A DNA stretch of 64,000 nt from contig NC_054886.1 in the NCBI RefSeq assembly GCF_018320785.1, positions 4,339,207-4,403,206 of the forward strand, read 5' to 3'. A program made the position numbers and the translations under genes. This DNA is from Cheilinus undulatus (taxonomy: Eukaryota; Chordata; Actinopteri; Labriformes; Labridae). The notes under the pieces are model-generated. The model did not search any database. It had not been told where the DNA came from and was given only the letters and a program-made list of their open reading frames with translations. Positions 1 through 12,465 of this stretch are shown in pieces (positions within the stretch are counted from its first letter, which is position 1; the number at the start of each line of letters is the position of its first letter).

Positions 1-390
1 GGAAGATAGACTGGTGTTTCCTCGGTCTGAGCTCCTCCAAGAGACTCCTCTCTCCTCGCCTCTTCAAAGTTTTGTCATGAGAAGTACCCACAAAGTTGGA
101 CCAAATAGTATCAGATCGTTGCATTAACTCGTGTCTTCGCTGATACCAATACCTGCATTTTAAGCATCGGATCAGAACAACTCTAGATGAGACAGAGACA
201 ATCACTGTCATGAAGGAGAGCAAGGTAATATGGGAGGCCTCCTTTTTAATACAAGACATTGCACCCTGATCACAGGACAGAAATACCAGTAGAAGTCTCT
301 CACATGCAGGTGGAGACTACAGAAATACGTCAGAGAAAGAAGTATGAGCAGATAAAATAAAGAGGCTGAGTAGAACCAGTTAAACAGTAG

Positions 391-3300
391 TCATTTAAAA
401 TACATTAATAATGAAGCATCAGTGCCTTGTAAAGCTGCAGTCCCAGGCACTTCCTGGGTCCATCTGGTGGCCGTATTTACATAAAGTAATTCCTCCTCAT
501 AGTTGAAAGCAGGTATGTGATTTCTCTCTGCTCTTGGAAGAAAAGTCACGGGGACATGGTTCAGGTGGTCTGAGCCTGGACTCTGTGAATCAAATATTTA
601 CAATCACACATTAATCACAATCACAAGAGCATCATCAAAGAGTCTAGCCCAGTGATACTCAACGTGGGGTTCTTGAGCCATATGTGGCTCTTTTATGTCT
701 TAATTCAAAATATTATATATTTATAATATTATACAGAGAAGCTTTGACCTCAGAATTTATCCAGTGCAAGTCACATTGATCAGTTTATTTCTCACACTAA
801 TACAGAAGGCTTTAATTGTCAAACATAATTTTCAGTCTGTATTTTTTTGTCTGTATATTTCCATTTCCCTTATTTGCAATTTTTTGCCACTTTTAATCAT
901 TTTTTGCTGCTTTTAGCCCATTTTTGCTGCTTCTTTTTGCCACTTTTATCCTATCCTAGTTTTTTGCCTCTGTTATTCTGCTTTTTGCTATTTGCATTTT
1001 TTCCCCTTAGTTTTTGTACCATTTTTTTGCCCATTCAAGCTGCCTTTTGCCATTAAATGCCCATTTTTGCCCATTTATTGTTACTTTCCATTCTTTTTTT
1101 TTTTTTCGGGGCTAAGTTTTTGCCACTTTTTGACTATTTTGCTACCTGTAACTTACTTTTTGTCAGTTCTCCCCCATTTCTGCCACTTACTGTTTTTGTC
1201 AATTGTCACTATTTTTGCCACTCTTTGCTGCTTTTGCCAATCTCCACCCATTTTTGCTGCTTTTTGACCATTTTTGCCACCTGTAACAGTTTTTATGTCA
1301 CTTCTCACCCATATCTGTCACTTATTATCCTCATTTTTGACACTTTTCTGCCGCTTTTAGACCTTTTTGTCAGCTTAAACTTATTTATTGCCACTTTAAC
1401 ACATTTTTCACCACTTAGATTGTGGCTCTTGCAATTGTATTTTTCAACAATTTGGCTCTTTGGTTGTGCAGGGTTGAGTAACACTGGTCTAGACAAAGAA
1501 ATCTAACAGACTTTACCTCGCTCTGTTCTTCACTGTCAGCTCCAAAACAGAAACAACATGTGCGGTCATCTTCAGGCAGAGCTGTGGATTCAACACAAAC
1601 CGTCAGTTTGATTTTAAACAAAAGGAGGTGAAATGTAGAAGAAAACTAAAGCAGGTACCTTCCGATGAAACGCTCTCTTCTTCACTGTCAGCGCCAAAAC
1701 AGAAACAACATGGGCATGTTCGCTCACCTTCAGGCAGAGCTGCGGAGTCAACACAAATCATCAGTTTGATTTAAAACAAAAGGAGGTGAAATGTAGAAGA
1801 AAACTAAAGTAGGTACCTCCCTGAAGCCGTATAATTTCAACAGCCAGACACACGATGATCAGTGCGAGGACAACGGCCAGGATCAGGAACATCTTCCTTG
1901 CTTCTACATCTGGATCATCTACAACAACACAATTCATGAAATAACACAGAGCTCAGGTGGTTTACAATCTGCCTGATGTTTGACTGAACATAAGAGGATA
2001 ACAGGGGGCCATAGATAATCTAAATTTAAACTAAAGTCTTCAGTGGGTTTCTACAGGTGTCACAATCAAAAATGTCCCCCTCTTTCCTGAACATGTGTGT
2101 TTTTGAGACCACAGGGATAATAGCTACAGTTTATTTATGAATGTAAGCAGGAAGTAGAGCATCTCTGTTTCCCCACAATCAAAATAAAAACACAACATGT
2201 CAGATTTTTACCATGGGGAAATATAAACGCTCATTTCTACTACTTAAAAAGACAAAAATATTAAAGTTGGGTAATTAAAATAAGATAACAGAATCTTAAC
2301 TTCAAATAATTACATAGTCATAGGTAGGAGAAAAAAGTAGACATTGTGTGATATTAATTGCAAATGATGAGACATGGAGAGTCAAAATTTAAAAATCAAA
2401 GTCAAAAATAGGAGATAGAAAATGTACATTAGTCAATTTTATGAGATTAAGAGGCAGAATTATAAGATAAAAAGTCACAATTATTAGTTAAGAAGTCAAA
2501 ATGTTCAAATTGTAATTTATTAAGAGAAAAAGTCATAAATTATTTGATTAAAATTAAAATGATAAAGCAGTCATTCATACTTATGAGCTAAAACTAAATT
2601 AAACATTTAAATGTAATGACTATCCAGTAATTATGAATTTTTTATCCAATAATTTGAATGTTTTAATTCCATCATTTCAACTTTTTTTTTATCTCATACA
2701 GACTTCTCTTAGTTATCTAAATAACTTAATTTGTCCTAGAATATTTTCCCTCATAATTTTTCAGATATTTAAAATCAAAATTAAGAATTTTTTCTGTCAG
2801 TGCACTGGTAGTCAAGTGGTTAAGGCGCGCGCCATATATGCAGGCGACCCGGATTCGAATCCGACCAGTGGCACTATTTCCTGCATGTCTCTCCCCGCTC
2901 TCTTCCCTGTTTCCGACTCTATCCACCATCCTATCAAATAAAGGCAAAAAGGCCAAAAATAAATCTTTAAAAAAAAAAGATTTTATTTCTGTCACAATTT
3001 GGACTCTTAATCTATTAATTTCTTTCCCTTAGTTTGTTATTTTACTCAAAAGTAGGTACTTTATTTTTTTAATTCCACAGTGACTTTTTATCCCTTAATG
3101 TGGACTTTTCTTTTCCTAATTTGGACATTTCTATCTCTTTGTTTTTTTTTGATCCAACAGTGACTTTTTATCCCTGAATGTGGACATTTCTATCTCTTTA
3201 TTTGTTGTTTTAATTACACAGTGACTTTTTACCTCCTAATTTGGACTTTTCTATCTCTTTATTTGTTGTTTTTATTACATAGTGACTTTTTACCTCTTAA

Positions 3301-5616
3301 TTAGAACTCTTTTCTATCTCTTTATTTGTTGTTTTTATTACATAGTGACTTTTTACCTCTTAATTTCAACTTTTCTATCTCTTTATTTGTTGTTTTTATT
3401 ACACAGTGACTTTTTACCTCTTAATTTGGACTTTTCTATCTCTTTATTTGTTGTTTTTATTACATAGTGACTTTTTACCTCCTAATTTGGACTTTTCTAT
3501 CTCTTTATTTGTTGTTTTTATTACATAGTGACTTTTTACCTCTTAATTTCAACTTTTCTCTCTCTTTATTTGTTGTTTTTATTACACAGTGACTTTTTAC
3601 CTCTTAATTTCGACTTTTCTATCTCTTTATTTGTTTTTTTCTCTTACACAGTGACTTTTTACCTCTTAATTTCGACTTTTTACCTCTTAATTTGGACTTT
3701 TCTATCTCTTTATTTGTTTTTTTCTTACACAGTGACTTTTTACCTCTAAATTTCGACTTTTTACCTCTTAATCTGGACTTTTTCCTCATATTTTTTATAT
3801 CTCTTAATTAGAACTCTTTTATCAAACAATGACTCTCTTACTCTTGTTCATTTCTTACTTTTGACTTTTAATCTCTAAATTTGGATTTTTAATCTCATAA
3901 TTTGAACATTAAATCTCATCATCTGGAGTTCTTATCTAATAATTTGGATTTTTCTTCTACTAACTTTTATTTTTTATTTCACAAGGCAGACTTTTATTTC
4001 TTTAAATTGACTTTTTTTTCCTCATAATTTGTACTTTAAATCTCATGATTTGACTTTCTAACCCCTTGTTTTGAAGTTTTTATCCTTCATAAACTAGTTT
4101 TACCTTAATTTGGATTTTCAATCTCATTGTTTGGAGATTAAATCTCATAATCTGGAGTTTTAATCTATTAATTTGGAGTTTTAATCATTTAGTTTGAATT
4201 TGATATTTTGCAAGGCAGACTTTTTATTTCTTTATATGGGCATTTTTCTCAAAAAAAAAAAATTTGTAATCTCATTATTTCAATTTCTAATCTCTTGTTA
4301 TTTTTTAATCCCACAATGATTATTTAACTCTGTTTAATGTGATCTTTTAATCTCATAATCTGGCCTTAAATCTCAGAATTTTTACTTTTTATTTCATAAT
4401 AAGGGTGTTTTCATATTTTAATTAAGATTTTTTTCCCCTCATAATTTGGATTTCAATTTCAGAATCCAAATTTTAATCTTGTATTTGGATTTTTTTTAAT
4501 TTCATATTTTTCATCTCATAATTATGAGTTTTTATCTGACATTTTTTTCTTCCTTTAACTTTGACATACTATTTATTTGTTTCAACTTTCTTTTCAAATT
4601 ACAATTATTCTTCTCATACTTTCCACTTCAGCTATTTTTTAAATAATGATCTTTTTTTCATGTGGCAGAAATGGGCTTCCTTAGGAAACTGAAGGAAACA
4701 AACTTGCTGGAGATTTGTTTTCTTTCTTTATCCTCCCAGCACCTTGGAAGGTAGTGAAGCACAATGAAGCACAATAAGACAGCTGTCAAACCATGCAAAA
4801 CAGTCATTTTTACTGAGCCATTCAATGGTTTTGGGTGCCCAGGAGGTTGTTTTACTGCCGTGGTATTGAAACAGTTATCAATGTGTTTTAATTTGAACCA
4901 GAAAGCTTTATTGTCCCTTTAATTTAATGTTGGTTCCTGGTACTAACAGAGGGAGCAAATGAGATCACTGTCAGCAGAAGTTTTGAGGATGAAAATTTAA
5001 CAATCTTTAAAGATTTCTTCTTTTCCTTGGAATTAGTAAGAACCCAAATGAAAGTGCCTGTGCTTGGTCTGAGTGAAAGAGCTGATAGCTTTAAAAGATA
5101 GAACAAACTTTGCAAAAACTTACCATGCACCACCAAAAATGTAGGATCAATAATCTTAGGATCACTGCCCTCAGTAAAGCCACAAAAATACATCCCAGAG
5201 TCGGACGAATTCACCTCTCTGATTTTGAGAAAGACAGTCGAGATATTTGATGTCATTTCAAATTTCCCCTTTGTGAATCCCCTGCAGAAATTAACAGGTG
5301 CACCATACGTGTACATATTGCAAACACAGTGAGGCTCGCTTCCGTTGACCACTTTAAACCAGAACATCCAAGTGTGGAAACTGGAGAAGTTGGAGCAATG
5401 CAGAGTGACGTCTTCACCAGACCAGACCTCCAGAGTGTTATTCTCAGAGCCTGAGACGATCCAAACTGAAACAGACATGACCACTTCAGTCACAAAAATT
5501 CCACCTTTTCTTCTAAATGACAGATTAATAGTGGTGAGTGTAGCCGCAGAGGTGTACTTACAGAAGCTGCAGAGGAGACAAGCTGATACCAAGTCAAGGT
5601 TCCTTACTGTGAACAT
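391..5616 (-). CDS. Single V-type Ig transmembrane receptor, six coding exons
   Basis: Spliced model with exons 5562-5616, 5124-5465, 1817-1918, 1659-1739, 1517-1581 and 391-582. All have GT-AG borders and matching phases, giving 278 residues. Exon 1 plus the next few residues form a signal peptide. Exon 2 is one V-set Ig domain with Cys42 in TLHC, the core Trp in FWFK, DSGMYFC ending at Cys113, three extra cysteines (65, 67, 79) and several N-glycosylation sequons (for example at 44, 59, 92, 104). Exon 3 encodes a transmembrane helix from about residue 142, directly after the V domain with almost no stalk. Exons 4 and 5 are duplicated Cys-rich acidic cytoplasmic segments (CPCCFCF and CCFCF). 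The last exon carries LLYVNTA, a possible YxN SH2-binding site, and no classical ITIM. The organisation resembles uncharacterised teleost Ig receptors near the CD300/NILT/NITR groups; ligand and subfamily are unknown. The model is inferred from splice signals only. Confidence 0.75.
650..1486. mobile_element. Non-autonomous hAT-like element with internal minisatellite (copy 1)
   Basis: The ends are CAGTGATACTCAAC on the left and GTTGAGTAACACTG on the right, an imperfect terminal inverted repeat. They are flanked by 8-bp duplications GTCTAGCC and GTCTAGAC (7 of 8 match), as expected of hAT insertion. The interior is a degenerate T-rich minisatellite built on tttttgccac with no transposase. It sits in the last intron of the Ig receptor. 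A second copy in opposite orientation lies at 33697-34442. Confidence 0.8.
1505..1810 (-). repeat. Tandem duplication of a cytoplasmic exon with its flanking intron
   Basis: Two adjacent copies of about 150 bp. Each holds an exon coding ALPE..RTC..CFCFGADSEE, the upstream acceptor, and the intron block reading aaaggaggtgaaatgtagaa followed by gaaaactaaag. The upstream copy (exon 1659-1739) is 81 nt and phase 1 to 1, so it can be included or skipped without a frameshift. The downstream copy (1517-1581) ends in phase 0 and joins the tail exon. High nucleotide similarity including the intron suggests a recent duplication. Confidence 0.8.
2228..4682. repeat. AT-rich fold-back array
   Basis: Degenerate units of about 20 bp (a form of gagataaaaagtcataatta) fill the left part to about 2610; the complementary form (tttttatctcataattt) fills the rest, so the array reverses orientation. 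Within it, about 3140-3740 holds a higher-order repeat of about 61 bp starting gtgactttttacctcttaat. The outer ends are roughly inverted: cgctcatttctactac on the left against gtggcagaaatgggcttcc on the right. It lies in the Ig receptor intron between the V and transmembrane exons. Confidence 0.65.
2800..2979 (+). mobile_element. tRNA-derived SINE
   Basis: A tRNA-like head has an A box in tagtcaagtggttaaggcgc and a B box gattcgaatcc. A pyrimidine-rich body (cctgcatgtctctccccgct) and an A-rich tail follow. It is flanked by near-identical duplications attttttctgtca (2787-2799) and attttatttctgtca (2980-2994), the mark of LINE-driven insertion. The host site is the AT array. It is not a functional tRNA gene: the acceptor stem does not close cleanly and the tail is retroposon-like. 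A truncated relative is at 57783-57909. Confidence 0.85.
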
Positions 5617-5637
5617 GATTGTATGACTGTAAACACT

Positions 5638-5644
5638 CTTTATA
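5638..5644 (-). promoter_or_regulatory. Possible TATA box of the Ig receptor gene
   Basis: The minus strand reads TATAAAG, following TGACG. It lies only 22 nt before the chosen ATG, so a start site 25-30 nt downstream would fall at the initiation codon. Either the leader is extremely short or the motif is fortuitous. Confidence 0.25.
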
Positions 5645-5859
5645 CGTCAGAGCTCCTGGAAGAAGTTTGCAGAGGCGGACTATTTTTCATAAGCAGAGTA
5701 TACTGCAGCATGTTATTTACAGCAAAACATGCAGATTATAGTGCAACTCAAATTCTGAATTTCTTGACGTCAATGCTGAAGGACACACCTCTAAATATCT
5801 TTTTCATTATTATAGTATAAGATCAAGGTTGATGAAGTGACCATGTGTGGTTCTTTGCC

Positions 5860-6180
5860 CGTTTATGTCCATTCATCCACCTTCTTCTGCTTATCCAGGA
5901 CTGAGTTGGAGTAGCAGCAGGCTAAACAAGTCCACACACCGCAGGTGGGCCAGCTCAGAACCTGGACTCTCCTGCTTTAAAGCCATGCTCTTGTAATTGA
6001 TGTGGATTAAGCATCTTGCTATAATATGGAAGCCTTCCTTGAAAGACACATTGCCTGGATGTGAGCATATGTTGCTCTTAAACCTCTAAATACTTTTCAG
6101 CATTGATAGTTCCTTCCCAAGCTGCCCACACCATAGACACCCAGTACCATCAGAGATGCTGATAAGCTGGAAAGTCCTCT
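5860..6180 (-). mobile_element. Tc1-like transposon remnant
   Basis: Reading on the minus strand matches the 3' half of a common teleost Tc1-like family also seen at 38165-38715; both share blocks such as aaagccatg and atatggaag followed by gaaagacac. It is preceded by a short piece of the ccattcatccac..tgcttatcc repeat common in fish. No intact reading frame survives. Confidence 0.55.
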
Positions 6181-6189
6181 TCCCTTTAG

Positions 6190-6660
6190 GCCTTGTCCAC
6201 AGGGAGACGAAAACCTCATATTTCAGTTTCGTTTTGAAAACGTTTTCCGTAAACACGGGGTCGTTTCAGGAAAAGTCCGTGTAGAACAGAACCACTAACG
6301 CCTGAAAACGCTGCAGTATATACGCCACACCTGAGAGTGGCGCTGTGACGCTGCTATGGTAAAGAGAGAAGAAGATTACGGAGCAAGCATATAAAGCTTC
6401 TGCGCCATACACAAACACAAGAACAAGAACATCTGGTGTTTGCTGTTCTCCTTGACCATCTGTTGTTCTCGGTGGAGGTAAAGGAGCATCCCATTTTGCT
6501 GTAAAAGCCATAATAAGGTCAGTAGCTTCTGCAGCACGATTACAACCGTGTAGTCCGCCATTGTTGTTTTGGCAGGAACTGCGCGTGCGCCCTTAGTGGG
6601 CTATGCTTTGTATGACGTAATCGTTTCAAGAAAGATGCGCTTGACTGTCCAGACAGAGGG
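6190..6660. mobile_element. Probable non-autonomous DNA transposon, class uncertain
   Basis: The segment begins ggccttgtccacagggagac and includes cgttttccgtaaacacgggg, a composition I associate with multicopy fish elements. It carries short fragments in minus-strand frames but no transposase motif I can name. Target duplications could not be fixed by eye. Only the repeat nature is proposed. Confidence 0.4.
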
Positions 6661-7089
6661 TTTGGATGATTACACGTAAGTATCTCATCACGTATAAGGT
6701 GAAGAAGGTATCCTTCAGAGTTATTCATAAATACTATCCTGCCAATCACTACGTGTTAAACTTCAAGAGAGACATAAATACGGATGTTTTTTCAGGGAGG
6801 ACCACCCAGAGACAGTGTTACATCTATTCTGGTAATGTCCACATACCAAAAAACTATGGAAGGACTTTAGCAGATTTACCATTGATCATGTTTTCAAAGA
6901 TTTTGCTTTGTCGTGGGAAAAAGTATTCTGTTTTTACAAAAGGTCAAAGAAAGAGGAAAAGCTTTTTTTCTTCTTCTTCCTCTTCTTATAAAACTGTTTA
7001 TTATTTTGACCAAATTTTCCACAAATGCAAATACAGCAACAAAGAAAAAAAAAACTTTATCTTTTTTCTCAAAGATGTTGAACAATAAT

Positions 7090-8010
7090 AAAAAAAAGAG
7101 ATAAAAGGTCAAACTATGCGGTAAAAAGTCATAATTATGAGATAAAAAGTCGAAATTATGGGATAAAAACTCGGAATTATTAGTTGAAAAGTCATAATTA
7201 TGAGATGAAAAGTCAAAAAAATGAGTTAAAAAGTCAGAATTATGAGATAAAAAGTTAAGATTATGAGAAAAAACAGTCATAATCATGAGATAAAAAGTTT
7301 AAATTATGAGATAAAGGGTCAAATTATTAGATAAAAAAGTCCATTATTAGATAAAAAGTCATAATTATGAGATAAAAAGTCGAAATTATGAGATAAAAGG
7401 TCAAATTATCAGATAAAAAGTCATAATTATCAGATAAAAAGTCATAATTATGAGATAAAAAGTCAAAATTATGAGATAAAAGGTCAAATTATCAGATAAA
7501 AAGTCATAATTATCAGATAAAAAGTCATAATTATGAGATAAAAGTTGAAATTATGAGATAAAAGGTCAAATTATCAGATAAAAAGTCATAATTATTAGAT
7601 AAAAAGTCATAATTATTAGATAAAAAGTCATAATTATTAGATAAAAAGTCATAATCATGAGATAAAAAGTTGAAATTGTGAGATAAAAGGTCAAATTATT
7701 AGATAAAAAGTCATAATTATGAGATAAAAAGTTAATCATGAGATAAAAAGTCGAAATTATGAGATAAAATGTATAGATTATGAGGTAAAAAGTCATAATT
7801 TTGAGATGAAAATTCATAATTATGTAATAAAAAAGTTGAAATTTTGAGATAGAAATTCATTCTTTCACTTTTCATCTTTTAATTTGACTTTTTTAACCTT
7901 ACAATTTAGACTTTTTTATGTCATTATTTCAACTTTTTTTTATCTCATAATTAAAAATTAGGGTTCTATTTTCATTTGGCTTACTTCAATATTTTTTCTT
8001 TTTTAGCTGG
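7090..8010. repeat. AT-rich tandem array (about 21-bp unit) with inverted right edge
   Basis: About 35 copies of a unit close to gagataaaaagtcataatta run to about 7850, then the complementary form (tttttatctcataattaaa) to about 7960. It ends at ctggcagaaatcggcttc, matching the right edge of the array at 2228-4682. The unit contains the palindrome CATAATTATG. No credible gene: all reading frames are repeat translations. Confidence 0.75.
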
Positions 8011-8119
8011 CAGAAATCGGCTTCAATAGAGATGAAATGGTAGATGTAGGCAGATTTGTTTACTCTGGGACCCAGCCTCAAAAGGCCATTTCCATGTGGA
8101 TGAAACGCTGATACAACAA

Positions 8120-8430
8120 AACTCTTGCATATACTCCTGAACTCGTCTCTGTGTGCTCCTTTTATATCAAGAATGTTACTGACTTGTTGCCAATTAATCT
8201 TATTAGATCAAAAATGCTCGTCAAGCTGTTTTTCATCGATGCCACTTATTTTTCCAGCCTTTTCTTGCCCTGTCTCAACTTTTTTTGAGCTGAGTTGCTG
8301 GCATCAAATTCAAAATGAGCAGATTTTTCATTAAGTGTTAACATTTACATCAGATAGGTTGTTTATATTCTACTGTAAATAAAATGAGTTTATGACATAT
8401 GTAAATCAGTGGATTGTTTTAATTAGCACG
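8120..8430 (+). mobile_element. 3' end of a Tc1-like element
   Basis: This is the terminal region of the same Tc1-like family as 38165-38715: ctgtctcaactttttttgag, then a block resembling atcaaattcaaaatgagc and a tail with ataaaatgag. The transposase portion is absent. Confidence 0.6.
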
Positions 8431-11400
8431 TTACACAAAATGTGCCTCAGCAGAGGTGTTCCCTTAAGATGTAAATATTCATGCAATCAGATTTGACTCC
8501 AAGGAAATATGGTTGGAAAACACAACTTTAGACCACTGAGTAAGGGTTCAACAGGAAGTGTTTACTCCTATTTATTTTACCTGGAGTGTGTGTTTAAAAG
8601 CTGACAATCAAAGAACCCAAAACATTATTTTACATTAGATATTATCAATCAGCATGTCTGGAGACTTAAATAATCAATCTAATCCACTACGGTGCCTTAG
8701 GCTAGTTAAGAACTAGACTTTAAAACAAAAGTCAGGTCAGATTCATGCCTCCAATTAAAAGCTCAGAATGAATTTTACAAAGAGGGGAGAAACTGCAAAA
8801 AGTATTTTTGTTTCTTAGTTTTACACAGCCCTTTAAACATTCACCTTCCCATGTGTGAAAGAACAAAACAGACACAGATAAGACACAAAAACATTACAAA
8901 ATATGTATTTACAAATCAAGTTTGGATCATACATTTTTGACGTGGACTGTCTCAAGGAAACATCCAGGCCTAAAGGATGTAACTTTATACTGTTACCACT
9001 GGAGGGAGCCGTTCCCCAGGTGTTTGTACTCAGGCAGCTGAAAACATTTTAATACTGAATAATGTGAATACTCCATAGCAGGAAACCTAAGGGTCAACCT
9101 GTAGGGACTAATAATAAGATACAAAATCAGAAAAAAAGACCTTGGCTCTTAAGTTTCTTAAGCTGCTAAGGGAGTGAGAATAGAACATTAGACCGTCTGT
9201 GTCTTCTCCGCGTCATACTTTGTAACTGTGCTTTCTTCATACTCATACTAACAGCATAGAGAAAGCCCTAAAAGAGGAGGCGCTGCTTATTTCAGATAAT
9301 ACTGAGATGTAGATTGTGTGAAAATTAATTTACAGTTATGTAAAAGGCTGCAACATGACAACGTTGAAGAAAAAAAAGCATAAGGGATCTGAATACGCTG
9401 TATGCACTGTACATAAAGTAGATTTATACTGTTAAACTGTGCAGTTGAAATGAATGCATACTACTGAGATGGAGCCAAAGTTAATGTTTCAATATTTTAT
9501 TAATGCCAGACAGATTTCAAAATGGTAACACAATGCAAAGTTTATTCATCAAAAATGAATAAAATGACTGAAGCTTCCTCAGTGTTCTTCTTTCATTTCT
9601 TATTTCACATATTCAGAATTACGGGTGTCTGCATGATCAAGTGTTGAATGTGGCTCTCTTCATGCCCCTTCATACCATATTAACACTTGAACAATTTAAC
9701 AAACCCCAGCAGCTTTTAGTCTTACCCTTAATAAAAAATGTTCTACATAAAAGCTAAACAGATAATCACATCCTGAAAAAGGACCATCAAATATATCTAA
9801 GGCTGAAATCAATCTCCAGTTAAAAACAGGCATTTGGAGGTTTGATTTGCAACCGAACGTTTATCAAGTATACCTGTTTAACTGCTTATTAATGCAAATA
9901 TCTGATCATCTATTGACAGCAGCAACCAATGCATTTACTGTAGGAATGTAGACGGGGTTAAGACTAGGGATGAGCAGTGAAACCAGCCTACTAGACTACA
10001 ACACCAATTCCATTTTTTTTTACCCAACACAACCCCATGATACTCCAAATGGCCAGCACAAAATGTGTTGTGGAAATTGTGATTTCCATGAATGTGCTTT
10101 ATGTATACTGAGCATAAATGCAAATCTGACTGCATTCATCATGGACATTAACAAATTTACTTTTTGAGTCCTTGATGCAACATCAGTATATGAATTGCGC
10201 TTGAGCCTCTTGCATTTAAAAGTTGCCCCCATTCTCTTTTCTTTAATTCATGTTCTATTGGCATCTTCATCATACATTTTTCTTAATCTCTCACAATACT
10301 GAGACAGGTTTTTTTGTTACCTGCAAACTTCTGGAACACTCTTCTTCTCCTCTGTAAAGTACTGATGGAGATACCAGTACTATTTGGGAAAATGAAACCA
10401 TACCCAATCCCAGTGAAAACAGTCATGGTGTTCAAACTGAGTATCAGAATGGGGAAGATATTCATTCAAGTGAATTTACCATGCTGGTTGGGGCAGCAGG
10501 ATTTTAAGTCGTTTATGCCATACTCCTACCTTACCAGACTCGGGACAGTTTGCTGTTTTCAGCTAATGCGTGTCACCTGCTGCAGTCTTCTCCTGCTAAA
10601 GCCCGTCTGCTTCATGTTCTGCACTCACAGATGTTCTCCTGCTTAACTCAATTTTCACGTTGTTTCCAAGTTATGGTTTCCTTTCTATTGGCTTGAATCA
10701 GTCTGGTCATCCTCCCCCAACTTCTATAATCACGGCTCTTTCACCCAGAGAACTGCTGCTTTCTAAATGTTTTCTCCTCACTCTAAACCCTAGAGATGGT
10801 TGTGTAAATATCCAACTGAATCAGCATTTCCTTTTTTTGCATACTCAAACTACCATGACGTGTTCAAATTCCCATATAAAACCTTTCTTCCCATTCTGAT
10901 GCTCAATTTGAGCCTCCACAATTGTCTCGACAGTGCCTATGTACCTAATGGTAGCTGCTGGGATCAGCTGATTCAATATTCGCATTAATGTATGGCTGAA
11001 AAGGTCCCTGCCTAAGCGCTCACTTGTGTAAGTGCACTGTGTGAAAACATAGCTTTACTAACAAGTTTTATTCCCTAATTTAGAGCAGTGTTTACCTGTA
11101 CAGTCAGTCATTTCTTTGTAATCCCAGAAGTCCTTGACTTACCTGTGTACTCTGATGGTCTCCAGCAGATTCAGATGTAATGGCCAGAGGGTAAACTACT
11201 CAAAACTACGAACGTGGTAGAGTACAGGGTTGAGTTCTTAAACGACATAAGGGAACAAGTTTCTCTTCATGCTTTGAGGGGAAGTTGAAAATAACGCTGA
11301 TGAAGAGGAAAAGGTTGCATTTCACCACAGAGATGTGAGTTTGATCAGCGTGACGGTTTAAAATCTGCTTAGTAAGATCAGAAATGAATGCTAAATCATG
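8431..11400. other. Intergenic DNA without a recognised gene
   Basis: I see no exon with convincing coding character and splice sites. About 10280-10640 resembles dispersed repeat debris (a ggagataccagtactatttg block typical of multicopy fish sequence). The rest is unassigned AT-rich DNA, possibly including distal regulatory or 3' flanking sequence of the RBM4-like gene to its right. Confidence 0.5.
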
Positions 11401-11420
11401 ACACAAAAGCAGAGATGAAA

Positions 11421-12079
11421 TTTATTTACGAAACATTAAAGGTTTCGAATCATTTCAAGCGGTTGCACTGAAGTTTGTCGCAGGGCATGATTCCTTCAAA
11501 CATTATTACTGCACATAATTTTTTTTTGCTCAAAAACAACTTCCGACAATGGGCAGATTCATGTGAACGTTTTACGGTAAAAGCTACTTTCTGCATTGAT
11601 CAAGCCCTGTCTTCTTTTGAATTTTTACAGCAGCGCCACATGGAGGTTAAGTTTACGATAGCAAGGCTTAACATTATGGAATCAACGTGCAGATTAGATT
11701 TCATACCAAAAAATTCAGTTAATTTTACAGTCACAGATATCGCCTAGTAGCTGTGCTGAAATATTTCAGCTTCCTATGGTCACACACAACATGATAACAC
11801 TACTTATTCAAACTTAAAAGTACAAATTAAAAAAAAGGAAACGCCTAATTCAGACGTCAAGCATTTAAAATTCTACAGCACAATAAGTAACTAAAACAAT
11901 CAGGGGAAAATACGACTGTAAAAACTGTCCCAAAATAATAAAAAGAGACATGGACGTCGGCAATTCACTTCGTCCTTTGAGCGTCGCAGGGGAACAAAAC
12001 GCGCTCAGCCACAGACAGGAAGAGGATATTGTCACGTGCATCAGGAGGCGGCGAGCGGCGACGCAGTCGGACGACGGTC
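11421..12079 (-). other. rbm4-like: Spliced 3' UTR exon of RBM4-like paralogue A
   Basis: After the stop the transcript reaches donor AAG|GTGAGACT (exon edge 12445); an acceptor ccag|GACC at 12079 opens a terminal exon. A canonical AATAAA on the minus strand at 11421-11426 is a plausible end. Paralogue B has the same arrangement with a partly conserved block of about 90 nt around cacgtgcatcag. The boundaries are inferred from splice consensus and paralogue conservation. Confidence 0.65.
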
Positions 12080-12465
12080 CTGGAAAAAAGAAGCAAATGA
12101 CACAAATGATCTGCCTGCAACTGTTAATATGAAGCACGTTTTCCCAGCTATGAGGTCACTTTGATTTGAGTTCTCTATATTGAGTCTCGCTCTTTAGTCA
12201 GAGACTACTCGGTTTGTCTTTGGCGGGTTTATTTTAAGAGGTAGTGGCTAAAATCAATCTTAATGCACAGAGGTGCATTTACATCAAACTTGTCGAACAG
12301 CTCTTTGTACGGTTGTTTGTCAAACATCGATTGCCTGAGACATCTAGAGAGTGCAAGAAGAGTCACAAGCTGCCTCTGCCTTTACAGGGACGAAAGGATA
12401 TTAGCAAAGATATGAACATCAGTCTACGTCAGACCTAGTCTCACCTTCACATGTAAGGGCCGTGC

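Noticed and set aside
847-1506. Phe/Leu-rich plus-strand reading frames
   Set aside because: Translations of the T-rich minisatellite inside a hAT-like element.
2800-2875. Possible tRNA gene (A box and B box present)
   Set aside because: The tRNA-like head is followed by a SINE body and A tail and bounded by target duplications, so it is a retroposon.
3282-3749. Hydrophobic repeat proteins (FYLLISTF units)
   Set aside because: Frame translation of the 61-bp higher-order repeat; no start context, splice sites or codon character.
11865-12137. Separate minus-strand protein downstream of RBM4-like A
   Set aside because: It overlaps the predicted 3' UTR exon, and the frame is not conserved in paralogue B. 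It could only be used if exon 3 were skipped.
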